DNA from: Tubulanus polymorphus
Lineage: Eukaryota > Nemertea > Palaeonemertea > Tubulaniformes > Tubulanidae
Length of the DNA: 64,000 nucleotides
NCBI RefSeq assembly: GCF_964204645.1
Contig: NC_134026.1
Span: 124,001-188,000, forward strand
Reading direction: 5' to 3'
This document shows positions 13,646-23,496 of the stretch, piece after piece. Position 1 is the stretch's first letter, and each line of letters begins with the position of its first letter. Both the position numbers and the translations under genes were made by a program. The notes under the pieces are model-generated. The model was given only the letters and a program-made list of their open reading frames with translations, searched no databases and was not told the DNA's origin.

Positions 13646-13803
13646 CTATTTCTGATCGGGAACAAGCTTGTACAAATACAGCGGGTCGTTCGCTGATTTG
13701 CTTTGAGACATTTCCACTGAAGAGATGCACAAATATATGATAGAAGCGCCGCGACGCCGCGAACTCATCTCACACTGCGACTTCGTGCCATCGAAATTGA
13801 CAG
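13646..13803 (-). CDS. Possible alternative terminal exon
   Basis: On the minus strand an acceptor-like TACTTTCCTAG is followed by 52 codons ending in TAG: AVNFDGTKSQCEMSS, then an Arg-rich turn, IIYLCISS and NDPLYLYKLVPDQK. The start phase (two bases completing a codon) matches the donor of the signal-peptide exon at 15794, so splicing 15866-15794 to here would give a secreted protein of about 75 residues with two cysteines. I do not recognise a family. The phase match has a one-in-three chance of being accidental. Confidence 0.3.
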
Positions 13804-15144
13804 CTAGGAAAGTAATACCAGCACTATCCGGAATGGACATTTATACCCTCGCTAATCCCGGGGACGTGACTTAGACACGAATAGTTATCCATAGCCCTGG
13901 TGTCCATCCGCAATTTGTCTTTCCTAGATTGACACAACTCGCGAAAACCGCGGATTTCGTAACCAAGCAACTAATATCAGTGATCTGGCGATCTGAAAAG
14001 CGCTTCTGGGTTATGACTTATGACCAATAGTGAGAGCACATTTTCATTAGCACAAACAGAAAATGACATGACACCCGATGATACGGCGGTACGGAGTGTC
14101 GGGTTGTAACATGCGGTAAACCTACGTCAAACATGACTAAACAAGAAACAATATTATTATAGAAATAACGTACACAAATAATTGCCGATATTGTAACATA
14201 TGAACCACCTTGCAACATTCGAGCTCGATCTCATCGGGTGGTCTCCGCCCATCTATACAATTACCTAAACAATTCGGCCCGATTTTAAACACTAAAGCGA
14301 GGAGGTCGCACTTTGTCTCCGAGGCCATTTTCGGCTACAACCCAGTCTAGTAGTATACACGCTCTATTTCGTGATTGTAGCCAAATGAATTCGAAGCCTT
14401 TTGTTGAAAAGCTTTGTTGCATTCAGACGACGGATTTTCGCGAATATAAAAATGAATTGCAATTCGATTGTGCGCGTATTATGGCGGCCAGATGAATAAT
14501 GAACGAGTTTCGCATTCGCCTCGAATACAACGACAAAAATAATGCCTCAATTGGCTTCATATATCGTCCATATATCCGATTCCGCCGTTTTCCTCTCGCA
14601 AATAAAAAATTCATAAATCCACATCAACCGATAGAGAGACTAAACCCATTACTTGTCGCTGTTGCTGAGGATGGGTTTTAGAGAAAAAAAAGAATAATAA
14701 ATGGCTTCATAAACACACTCATCATTAGCGTCGTTTTATGCGAGATTTTTCCCTCCGAATCGGGATGAAAAAATTCACAATCTCTAAAACGAGAAATGTT
14801 CCCATTTTTTTTTGTGCGTAAGTAAAATAATTGGTTTCATGTAAATTCGTCATCGGTCAAATATCCCATTATCGGTGAACGCTCTCTGCTAATGACCAAT
14901 AGAAGGAAATTGACAAAATTGGCTTCGTATATTTTCGCTGTAAAATTAAGTGAAAGGAATCTACGAACAAAAAGAATGATTTATGCCCCGATTGCGAACT
15001 AACAATTCCGATGTTTTAACCTTATTTGTGTCGTTAAACAGAACCGAAAAGGCTTGAACTGGTTTTACTACCAAAATAGATTTAATCTGGTCACAGATAT
15101 ATATGCGATGACTGTGCATAGCTTGTGAATTTATAATTATTGAG

Positions 15145-15164
15145 GTATATATATATATATATAT
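15145..15164. repeat. (TA)10 microsatellite
   Basis: Short uninterrupted TA run. Confidence 0.9.
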
Positions 15165-15793
15165 CAAAGGCACGTATAATAGCTCAGTTAAATTAGGATG
15201 TCACGTCGAGATAATGAATAATTCTCGCCTTCTGTATCTATCGAAATTGCAACCTTTGGTTCGATACAAACTGTTACAAACAGAGATACAAATAATGTCA
15301 AAACCTCTATAATCGACTTTCATACATTTATACATTTATAAGAGCTAATAGTCGCTATATATACGTATAATATTAATATATTATTCATGCATAATGCATA
15401 TTATCGCCATGTATCAATTATATGTAACCGAGACAAGACTTTACAGAAATTCCAATTTGATCTGCCAACATGATAGCACGAAATCAATATAGACGAACAC
15501 TTTTAATAAAGGTAAAATATTGACAAGATAACAACAGAAAATACGTGTTCGATAGGTTTTCGAGACGTGCTATGTAATAACGTCTAATCACAAGGTAAGA
15601 TATATTGATTCAATGTCCACGGTTTAAAACAAAAAACATTTTTATTCAAATGTATTGTATGTATTCACATTCACAATCGATTCCATTGTCAACAGTTACA
15701 AATAACATTTGAATCGGAATACAATTCTTACTCCTACAAGAGAAGAAATTAACGCGTTTCATCTTGTGAAATATGAAAGAAAATGTGACTTAC

Positions 15794-15866
15794 CGATAAA
15801 ACTGTCGAACAGCAAACAAGTTATAGATAAAAACAAAGATATTTGTTGTAGGTTGTAAATCTCCAT
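15794..15866 (-). CDS. First coding exon: signal peptide (probably of the DUF7044-like gene)
   Basis: Minus-strand ATG at 15866-15864 opens 24 codons ending ATC G at a consensus donor G|GTAAGT. The peptide MEIYNLQQ-ISLFLSITCLLF-DSFI has a polar start, a 12-residue hydrophobic core and a small-residue end, i.e. a signal peptide. It ends in phase 1, which is what the exon at 3653-3506 requires: the joined codon becomes GAT (Asp), directly followed by the Cys-rich domain. In the DUF7044 group the domain follows the signal peptide in the same way. The implied intron is about 12.1 kb, plausible for this sparse genome. The alternative partner is the candidate exon at 13803. Confidence 0.5.
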
Positions 15867-15899
15867 AGTTTTAATCTTGTATCCATTACCCGACAGATG

Positions 15900-18800
15900 A
15901 AATCCAGAACGCCCTGTTTATCGGTGTTATATCCATGCTTGAATCATGTCAAAAGTCAAAAAACCTCTCCAGCCGAGAACTTATAACAAACTGTTTGATG
16001 TATAGTTCGACGGTTAACGTGTATTTAATTCGTACATGCGAAGCGCTGTCGATGCACAATTGAAAAGATAATCATGCGCGTAGCACATCTCCCTTTGGCT
16101 ATCTGTGTTATTGTCGAAGTTCATTGGATGATGTGGATGAAACTAGAGGGCGCTCACCGGCGACAGACGACAGCTAGTTCACGTCACCCGTGTCGTCCTT
16201 GTGTATATCACACTACTTGTGAATATATGACGTCGTTCGTTCTTAATCCGATTAAACATAAAAATCCACGCCGAATAATTCCTCATTGAAAATTAATCCG
16301 CGCCAATTGGAATTTCTGAATTTCTATGAAAGAATTTTAATCGTATTTGCGAAAGTAATTTGTTTGCGGCGTCTGTCTCGGTGACAGAACGGTCAGCGTA
16401 CAAACATGTATGTAAATAAATCCCGAGCTCGACGAGTACAGTAGGAATTGTTTGCCAAATATTAACCAGTAATTGATATAAAGTATTATTCAACAGTAAC
16501 AGTTTTCCGTTGTTTGATTTGACACTCAGTAGCAAACTCAATTAATCGGCTGCTTTTAGGAGACCGGGGCATAACGAAACAATTCTTGTATTTTTAAGGA
16601 TATGTTCTTTTAGGAACTAGTTTTGAAAATGTCGATTTCGGTCTGAAATTCAGTCGTTAATATCAGAAGACAAAAGAACAAAAAACGTTTTTGTGAGATA
16701 TCAGAATTCTCCGATTAAACTTTATTGATTTATGTCTAATTGAGTTTAATTCTTCTTTGTAATGAATCTGTTAATGTTTTATAAGTCGATACAGCGGTAG
16801 CAGCATTAGCAGCATCAGTCTTAACAACAGCAGAACAAACTACTGAAAATTCGCACCGTTCCACGTTAAAAGGCGGTGGTTTTTCGCGAGATCAAATTAA
16901 AACTAAAAATCAATCAGTTGGCGACGCTTTTAATTCATAATGGAAGCAGTGTCGTCACGTTCCTCATGAGTCAAAAGTGCGGCTGCATTTCGCACCCAGT
17001 TTTAGGTAACGTTAATCTACATGCAGGTTTCCATAGAAACGATTGAGACAGATGCTGCACAATGCACCGTGATCATAACATGCGTTTATTACAACGGACT
17101 AAGAGCGCATGTCACGTCAATCGAACCTGGAAATCTCTCGCGGGCGGATGTTACTCATATTGGCCGTCAACGTGTGTTCTTACCTCGAGAGATTCAGAGG
17201 TGTGGTGCAGTTAACACCGAGCGAACAAACGCGTTTTGACATTTTCGTGTTGAAAATTCAGCGAACAATGGTTTATTCAGTGTGCTGGTGAAGTAGCTTC
17301 GCGTTGTCGCAATTAACCGACGTTACAATTCGATTTACAATTGAAATTATTGACATGAAATTCACGCCTGATTCAAAGGTTTTTTTTATCATAATCAGGC
17401 GTCGTCAAAAATGTTTGAAACCTGAAACGCGTTCATCGTTAGACGCTAAAAAGATGCCGAACTTTTATTGATTTATAATTTGTGAACTAAAATTGTGATT
17501 TATAGAAATGTTAAGTGTGTCCCGGGGTCCCGTACCACCCAAACACACGTGTCAGTAATTCCATATTGTTTAAGTATTATTTATAACGCTGAATTATTGT
17601 GACAGAAAACGACCATCAAAAATGTCATTAATTCCAAACTGTAAACACTAATTGACCTCGATGACAGATGGATAAAGTTACAATTCATTATTCAACCTTT
17701 TTCTATTTTGGTTGGATGCCTTATTTTCTAATGCGTAGAATATACATTTCGTCCACCTAGTTCAAATCAACCAACTACAAATAGATAACGACTTTATTTT
17801 TGGAAAGGTTGGACTTTTGAGTCCCATTTAATTTGCTGGAAATATTTACCTGTAAGATGCAAACAAGACAAATCGCTTATGTATTTGCGAGATGAAAGAC
17901 TTCAAATGAGTCAGTTTCCTTTGCTTTTGGACATCTTTCTTTGCTATGTCGCAAATTGGAGAGATGCTTTGTGTTTACTTTTATTTTGAATATTTTTCTA
18001 TCATCCCTCTCACTCGGTAAGAGAGAGAGATAGAGGAGGGAGAGAGAAGAGAGAATATCTGGTGCCTTACACTGACTGCAATAATCAGTCACAAAGGCGT
18101 GATATACTAAATGTGTTTTTCTATTGAGACAAGTACAGTTGACATCCGGGCAATCTGCACAGCGGTGACTTCACTGGTAATCAAGCAAATAGTTGCAATT
18201 TGATGGATGGTCCCTCGGCAGAAGACCCCATAATGAGAAAGGAATAGAGCTCTGTCATCATTAAATGCGAATAAATAAAAGGATGAACGCCCGGCCAGGT
18301 TAGCGGTAACGCTGCAGATATCAAGGGAGGAAACATAAATAATTAGGTTTCGTCGATTCGATAAAGGAAAGATATATGATAATGAAATATATTCAATTGT
18401 GGAATCTCCAAAGAATTGAACATTTTGCCTACGATCTATCACGATACGACTTGAAGAGAGGTAGCCATATGTTCATAAAAGGAAATCATTTCTTTTTCTT
18501 TCATGACACGTATTTTTTCAAATATTTTTTTCGCGTTTGTTTGAGAGAAGGAGAAGCCGATATTGTGTATACAGAGACGACAGAACCTGCACTCTTCCCG
18601 TCGCGTCTACAGTTACCAAAAACGTCGATATTCTGTTAACTTGATTTCACTATAATACACACAACTATTGAAGAGCGTTCTTTCGCAAAAATAATGGCCA
18701 ATTTCGTCGTTGGAATTTACGGAATCAGTTTACAAGATCAATTTGTACGATTAACATTTCTCAGCGTCTGTGTGCGTCGAGCTTTTCACACAATGATTCA

Positions 18801-19370
18801 TGGCGGGCGTTTTGCGTCAAGTGTCGCTGAAAATAAAATCAAATCTTGTTTCTAGCTGCACGCGCGCGAGGAGAACACTTTTTCTTTTTCGCTGAAACCG
18901 AAAACTCTTTTGTTTTGTAGAGTGATCGCCCCGTGAGAGGCAATATCGAACGATGACGTCACGATCGAATCGTCAGCTTTTTATCCATTATGAAAATAAC
19001 GGTTAGAACCCAGGATCTATAGCGGCGTTCCTATTAAGTCTTCCCAAGTTCAAGGTTAAACACTGGCTGAAAACATAATCAAACTTAACCGGGACTAGTG
19101 GAACTGGGTGCGGATCAGAAAAACGACTGATTCATAAAACCTGAAATGCTACCAAATATCTGCTTCATGTACTAATAATCCTTGTAGTGGAATATCATCA
19201 TTGAGATGAATTGAGGTTAGGTTTCGTAAAAAGGATCTTCGACAGTGAAAACTGAGTTTAAATGAGCGACCGAACGCTTCGTCTTGCTGATGACACGACT
19301 GTAGTACTTCTGTAATATCATCAACGCCACGATGTGATCTACGAGGCACCTACAAATATCGCGGTCTACA
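15900..19370. other. Gene-free stretch
   Basis: AT-rich, no supported exon or RNA gene. A GA-rich run lies at 18019-18054. If the minus-strand signal-peptide exon is real, its promoter and 5' UTR should lie just above 15866, but I see no clear core promoter motif. Confidence 0.45.
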
Positions 19371-19379
19371 GCGCATATT

Positions 19380-19510
19380 ACCGTCAAATATGGCGGGATA
19401 TGGGAGAGAGTGGGTTCGAGTCCCAAATAAAGCCGTGCCGTCAACCTGTCCCATTCCATGTTAGACTGGTTGCCGATCTCTACCCACTGCGAATGCAGGT
19501 GGCGCGCGTA
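19380..19510 (+). mobile_element. tRNA-derived SINE-like repeat
   Basis: A B-box-like GGGTTCGAGTCCC at 19412-19424 is followed by GCCGTGCCGTC and then the core TTAGACTGGTTGCCGATC and CTGCGAATGCAGGTGGCGC. The GACTGGTTGCC core also occurs at 0.64, 30.68 and 39.67 kb and in reverse at 23.16 kb. Order (tRNA-like head, conserved core) fits a SINE; the A-box region is degenerate. Confidence 0.5.
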
Positions 19511-19912
19511 CATGTGACATGCTATCACGTGATCTCAACATGTAAACACAATAACTACCGGTATACATAAAACACGTGTTCCTTATAAAACAGGAATAAG
19601 TTGAATAATGAAACCCACTAAGTAACAAAACGAAAATTGGAGTCTAGAATATAATCCTTAATTATAATGTTAATAAAATTGGGGAATTATATGCTCAATT
19701 TTATTAATTATAATTTATACTGAAGTAGACACCGCGTGTAGAAGACGCTGTCCTCAATTATGCCAGATCCAAAAAGCCCCAAGTCTAGACTTTTGTGTCC
19801 TTGTAAATAGAAAATTATATGGGGGGAATATCCTCTTAGCCTCTGCAGGGAATCAAGTCTACGTCCTTGAGCTCCTTCTGAAGGGCCAAAAATAAATACA
19901 GGCCTCTCCATA

Positions 19913-20199
19913 GGCGTCGCCAGGATTTTTTTATGGGGGTCCGAATATCGGCAATTTGTTGAATCTAGTAAGGCAGCGAAGCTGCCTTTGACGAGGACCG
20001 AAGGTCCGAAGTCCCCTTGGGGGGTTTGGGGGTTCCCCCCAAGAAAATTCTGAAAACTAGGAGCGATTTAAACCGTTTTCCCGCCACCTTGAGTGATTAC
20101 CTTGTGGAAAAAACACGAGTTTTTATATTGTAAAAAATGAAGAAACCTAGCCGAAAAAGGGGGTTCGTTTGCACCCCCCGAAACCCCCCTGGCGACGCC
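19913..20199. mobile_element. 287 bp TIR element (MITE) with TA target duplication
   Basis: Begins GGCGTCGCCAGG and ends CCTGGCGACGCC, a perfect 12 bp terminal inverted repeat; both sides carry the dinucleotide TA, as for Tc1/mariner-type insertions. The TIRs extend imperfectly into G-rich/C-rich arms. Inside are short perfect hairpins: AGGCAGCGAAGCTGCCT, GGACCGAAGGTCC and a CCCCTTGGGG...CCCCAAG block. There is no ORF, so it is non-autonomous. Confidence 0.7.
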
Positions 20200-20723
20200 T
20201 ATGCTCTCTGCTGCCACCAGACTTCAGCACCACTCATAAGTCAGATATTTATCACAAATCAAACATTTATTTGCTAAACAAACAAGCCCAATCCTGGGCT
20301 TCCACACAATTTGTCAAAGAAAATATTTATGAAAATGTAATACAAAATCAATTATCTATTTACAAATACTGGTAGGGCTCAGCAGTATGACAGCCTCAGA
20401 TTGTCACGAAGAGAGACAAATTATTATATTGAAATCTTTACATAATATACTAATACTGAATTTGGTGTGCATATTTTTTTCACCGATCATCCGCTTCGCT
20501 AGCCATGAGGCTTGGGTGAGGGTGAAAATACTATCTATTAATATTCTGACACTAAATACACTTTTTTCCTTACACTTTCTAAACTTCCTTCCGCGAAGCG
20601 ACGCTTAAGGCTGGCTTTATGTCGACGCCTAGACCAACGCAACCGGCCGGATAATCGCCGATTAGCGCCACATAACCTCAACGTTTTCAAACTTCCAAGC
20701 ATTTTCAAACTTCAAAAGAAAAG

Positions 20724-20963
20724 ATGCCATTGACCGCAATTCAAGAATGGCCAGTGACCTACCTGCAATACCTTTTGAAATCATTCCCCGAAGCTTTTAT
20801 TATTGGTGATGCAACCAATCACCGGCTACGAATTTTAAGGGGGTCAGTTGGTGGGCGCTCCTACAAGTTGTCATTACACTTGGAAATTCTACACGGCGAA
20901 GAAGTCTCTGTCGCTGGATATTGCTCAGATAGGACACGTTTTCGAAAAGAGAATTTTCATTAG
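20724..20963 (+). CDS. Candidate small protein or 5' exon
   Basis: An ATG in the context AAAAGATGC opens 79 codons with a protein-like composition: MPLTAIQEWPVTYLQ, FPEAFIIGDATNHRLRI, SYKLSLHLEILHGEE, ending SDRTRFRKENFH. No family is recognised and no transmembrane segment or signal peptide is visible. The upstream 100 bp are relatively CpG- and GC-rich. A second open segment at 21361 may belong to the same transcript. It could be a domesticated or decayed transposon ORF, or chance. Confidence 0.3.
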   Translation: MPLTAIQEWPVTYLQYLLKSFPEAFIIGDATNHRLRILRGSVGGRSYKLSLHLEILHGEEVSVAGYCSDRTRFRKENFH

Positions 20964-21360
20964 GTTGTAACAAACGCAGCTGAGCTGATAAGCTATTTGT
21001 TATTAATACAACTGGATTTTGGCAACAGGACACGGAATTTAAAAATGACTTTAAGATTGACTCTTAAATAAAAGGATTACACTTTCAAATTGCTGCTTCA
21101 TCCGCGTTACAAGGTTGCTGTAAGGTAGGTGGAACATTTATTTAACATTAGCGGTCGAAATTATGTTTTATAGGTTTAGATTTAGGAAACAATAGTTACA
21201 CTTTAGGTTAGGGTTAGGTTAGGTTTAATTAACAGGTACCGGTACCCAGTGTTACAGCTTCATGGAAGATACAACAGACTCGCCTACTGATGAAGAACAA
21301 GCTGCACATCATTGTACATCACATCGCGGTCCGAATTGAATAAGGTAGGACATATTTCAG

Positions 21361-21454
21361 CGTGGACTTGTCAACTAGAGTTGATACGTCCATGATTTCA
21401 GTGAGAAGAAAAAGACCTCCCGGGCCACAGAAGATCGAACCCGAAGTTGAATGA
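21361..21454 (+). CDS. Candidate exon with AT-hook-like motif
   Basis: Directly after the acceptor-like CATATTTCAG an open frame of 30 codons ends in TGA: VDLSTRVDTSMIS-VRRKRPPGPQKIEPEVE. RRKRPPGP resembles the basic R-x-R-P core of AT-hooks. Just upstream (21261-21340) an ATG frame gives MEDTTDSPTDEEQAAHH and stops. The combination of acidic and basic segments suggests a nuclear protein, but the exons cannot be joined convincingly. Confidence 0.25.
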
Positions 21455-21913
21455 TGATGACAGAGTGGCTTGAAAAAATTCAGGTGCGACTTGTATGACA
21501 TGTCTAATAGTTCTTGTAGATAAATAGAATTGATAGAATTTATGTTAGTTCTAACTAGTTATTTGACCCCCCAATTAAAACATAATTTCAACCGTTAATT
21601 CTTAGGTATTTTGAATATATTTCACAATTATCCAACGCCTCCCCCCACCCTCACCCCCTCCCCTTAAAACGAAGCTTCCACGATTTTGTGGGTTAAGCGT
21701 GACTTTGGTAGGATGAGGAATTGACGATTTGGACTTGACAACTTTTTTCTACATAATCGAAACTACATTAACGTTAACACATGTAGAGCTAGAGGGGTTG
21801 GACTATTAACCCCTCAAAACACATACAGATAACAGTGATACAAATATAAAACAATAGACAAATATACACTTATACAATATTACACATTAAAATGATTTTC
21901 AAATGATTTTTCA

Positions 21914-22032
21914 CGCGCCATTTTATTTTGAAGTTATCTCGCGCCATTTTATTTTGAAGTCTCATCTCGCGCCATTTTATTTTGAAGTCTCATCTCGCGC
22001 CATTTTATTTTGAAGTAATCTCGCGCCATTTC
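21914..22032. repeat. 26-28 bp minisatellite
   Basis: Five copies of TCGCGCCATTTTATTTTGAA plus GTCTCA or GTTA/GTAA spacers, starting near 21914, 21940, 21968, 21996 and 22022. Each unit carries the E2F-like string TCGCGCC, but nothing else suggests regulation. Confidence 0.93.
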
Positions 22033-22107
22033 ATTTGTCTTTTTGCGCATCCCATACATCACTTATTTTGTTGTTCTGTAATTAATCATATATCAACTCA
22101 CTCAGTT

Positions 22108-22200
22108 ATGTATTGTAATATTTGTATTGTAATATGTATTGTATTATGTATTGTACCATGTATTGTATTATGTATTGTAATATGTATGTATTATGTATTT
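22108..22200. repeat. ATGTATTGTA low-complexity repeat
   Basis: Irregular repeats of TGTATTGTA(A/T)TA, about 90 bp. Reading frames through it are artefacts. Confidence 0.85.
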
Positions 22201-23168
22201 GTACTTACTCTTCTCACTCGGTTCTGTCTAATTAGTCATTCTGCCTATAAATACTGATAAGTAGCGAAAGCTTGTGCATCAAATAAACCTATATTGTATA
22301 CTTATACTTGTCTCGTTATAATTATTCTAAACCCAGTTTATACCCCAGGCTCCTCTCGGAATAAGGGAACATCGTGTTTTAATTTCTGATTCGGACCCAC
22401 TGTCGCAGCGCCTTCGTCAGTGGACACAGGACAACTCGGGCTGGATTCGAACCCTTGAAAGCAGCAGGCCCATTTCTCTTGGACATTGAGGAAATCTTCT
22501 AAGACTAAGATTCGATTTTCAGCCTTCTTTGACGAAGAGAACTTCAGTGGGACAATACTCAGAATTCGAACTTGTGGAATGAACCTGTTATGGAATTTTC
22601 TGCGAAAGCTTCATTTTTCTAGAGGAAAATAAATCAATTTCATATCGGTAACTATTACGACGAGTAATAGGAAAAATTGTGCCGAAATTGAGAGTATTGA
22701 AACAAACACAGCTAACCTACACGGCTGTCTGGAATCAGTTGTTTCGTGATGTAAAATGTGCAGAAAATTCCGAAACATTTTCATTCCATCACGAGGAGAC
22801 TGAAATTGACTGGTGACCCACGTACGCTGGGCGAACTTTGGTTATCGGAGTTAGTCTATAGTCGCGACAAGTGAAACCGAATGTCAGTTAGTCGGAACCA
22901 TAGTCCAGAAATAGTTCGTAAATAAAGCGCATTCGGTTATTAGTTCCGACCACTAGTCGACAAGATACGAGAACTGAATTTGGCCCTTACTGAGGAACTA
23001 GGATTCTGACCCGGCGAACACGACCATCAGCCAGGAACAAGATAGTCCCGACCAGTCTGACCAGTGTGTGGTCGGCGGATGAGAGAGGATTAATGTTCAA
23101 GGCAAGCAACATCGGAGCCTCCGCTTGGAAGGTCTCCACTGAAGGCGCTGCGATGCACTAATCGGCAA

Positions 23169-23282
23169 CCAGTCTAGCCGTGGCGCTGTCCCAAAAAGAA
23201 AGAGACTCGATAAAGATCATGAGACAGGTAGCCAGTCTAGCCGTGGCGCTGTCGCAAAAAGAAACAGGCTCGATAAATCATG
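23169..23282 (-). repeat. 63 bp tandem duplication of SINE core
   Basis: CCAGTCTAGCCGTGGCGCTG occurs at 23169 and 23232, each followed by a TC-C/G-CAAAAAGAAA stretch and GGCTCGATAAA or a variant. The reverse complement contains TAGACTGGTTGCC, so this is a duplicated piece of the SINE-like family seen at 19.4 kb. It lies about 200 bp upstream of ABHD11 exon 1. Confidence 0.75.
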
Positions 23283-23496
23283 GGAAGACCAGAATATCTC
23301 ACCTGCTTATGTTGAAAAATACCTAGCATAATTCAACTCTTCCTGTTTCCTCTTCAAACTCGAGCACAGATTGCAATAAAAACGCAATGATTTTGAATTA
23401 TATGAATTGGTTTTGGTCGGTAAATAGAATAACCTTTGAAGTGCGCTTCCGTTTTACTTCCGGGTTTGCGTTAAAAATTAGAAATTTCTCCGCAAA

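Noticed and set aside
21200-21235. Telomere-like TTAGGG/TTAGG run
   Set aside because: Only a few irregular units (GGTTAGGGTTAGGTTAGG); too short for an interstitial telomere array.
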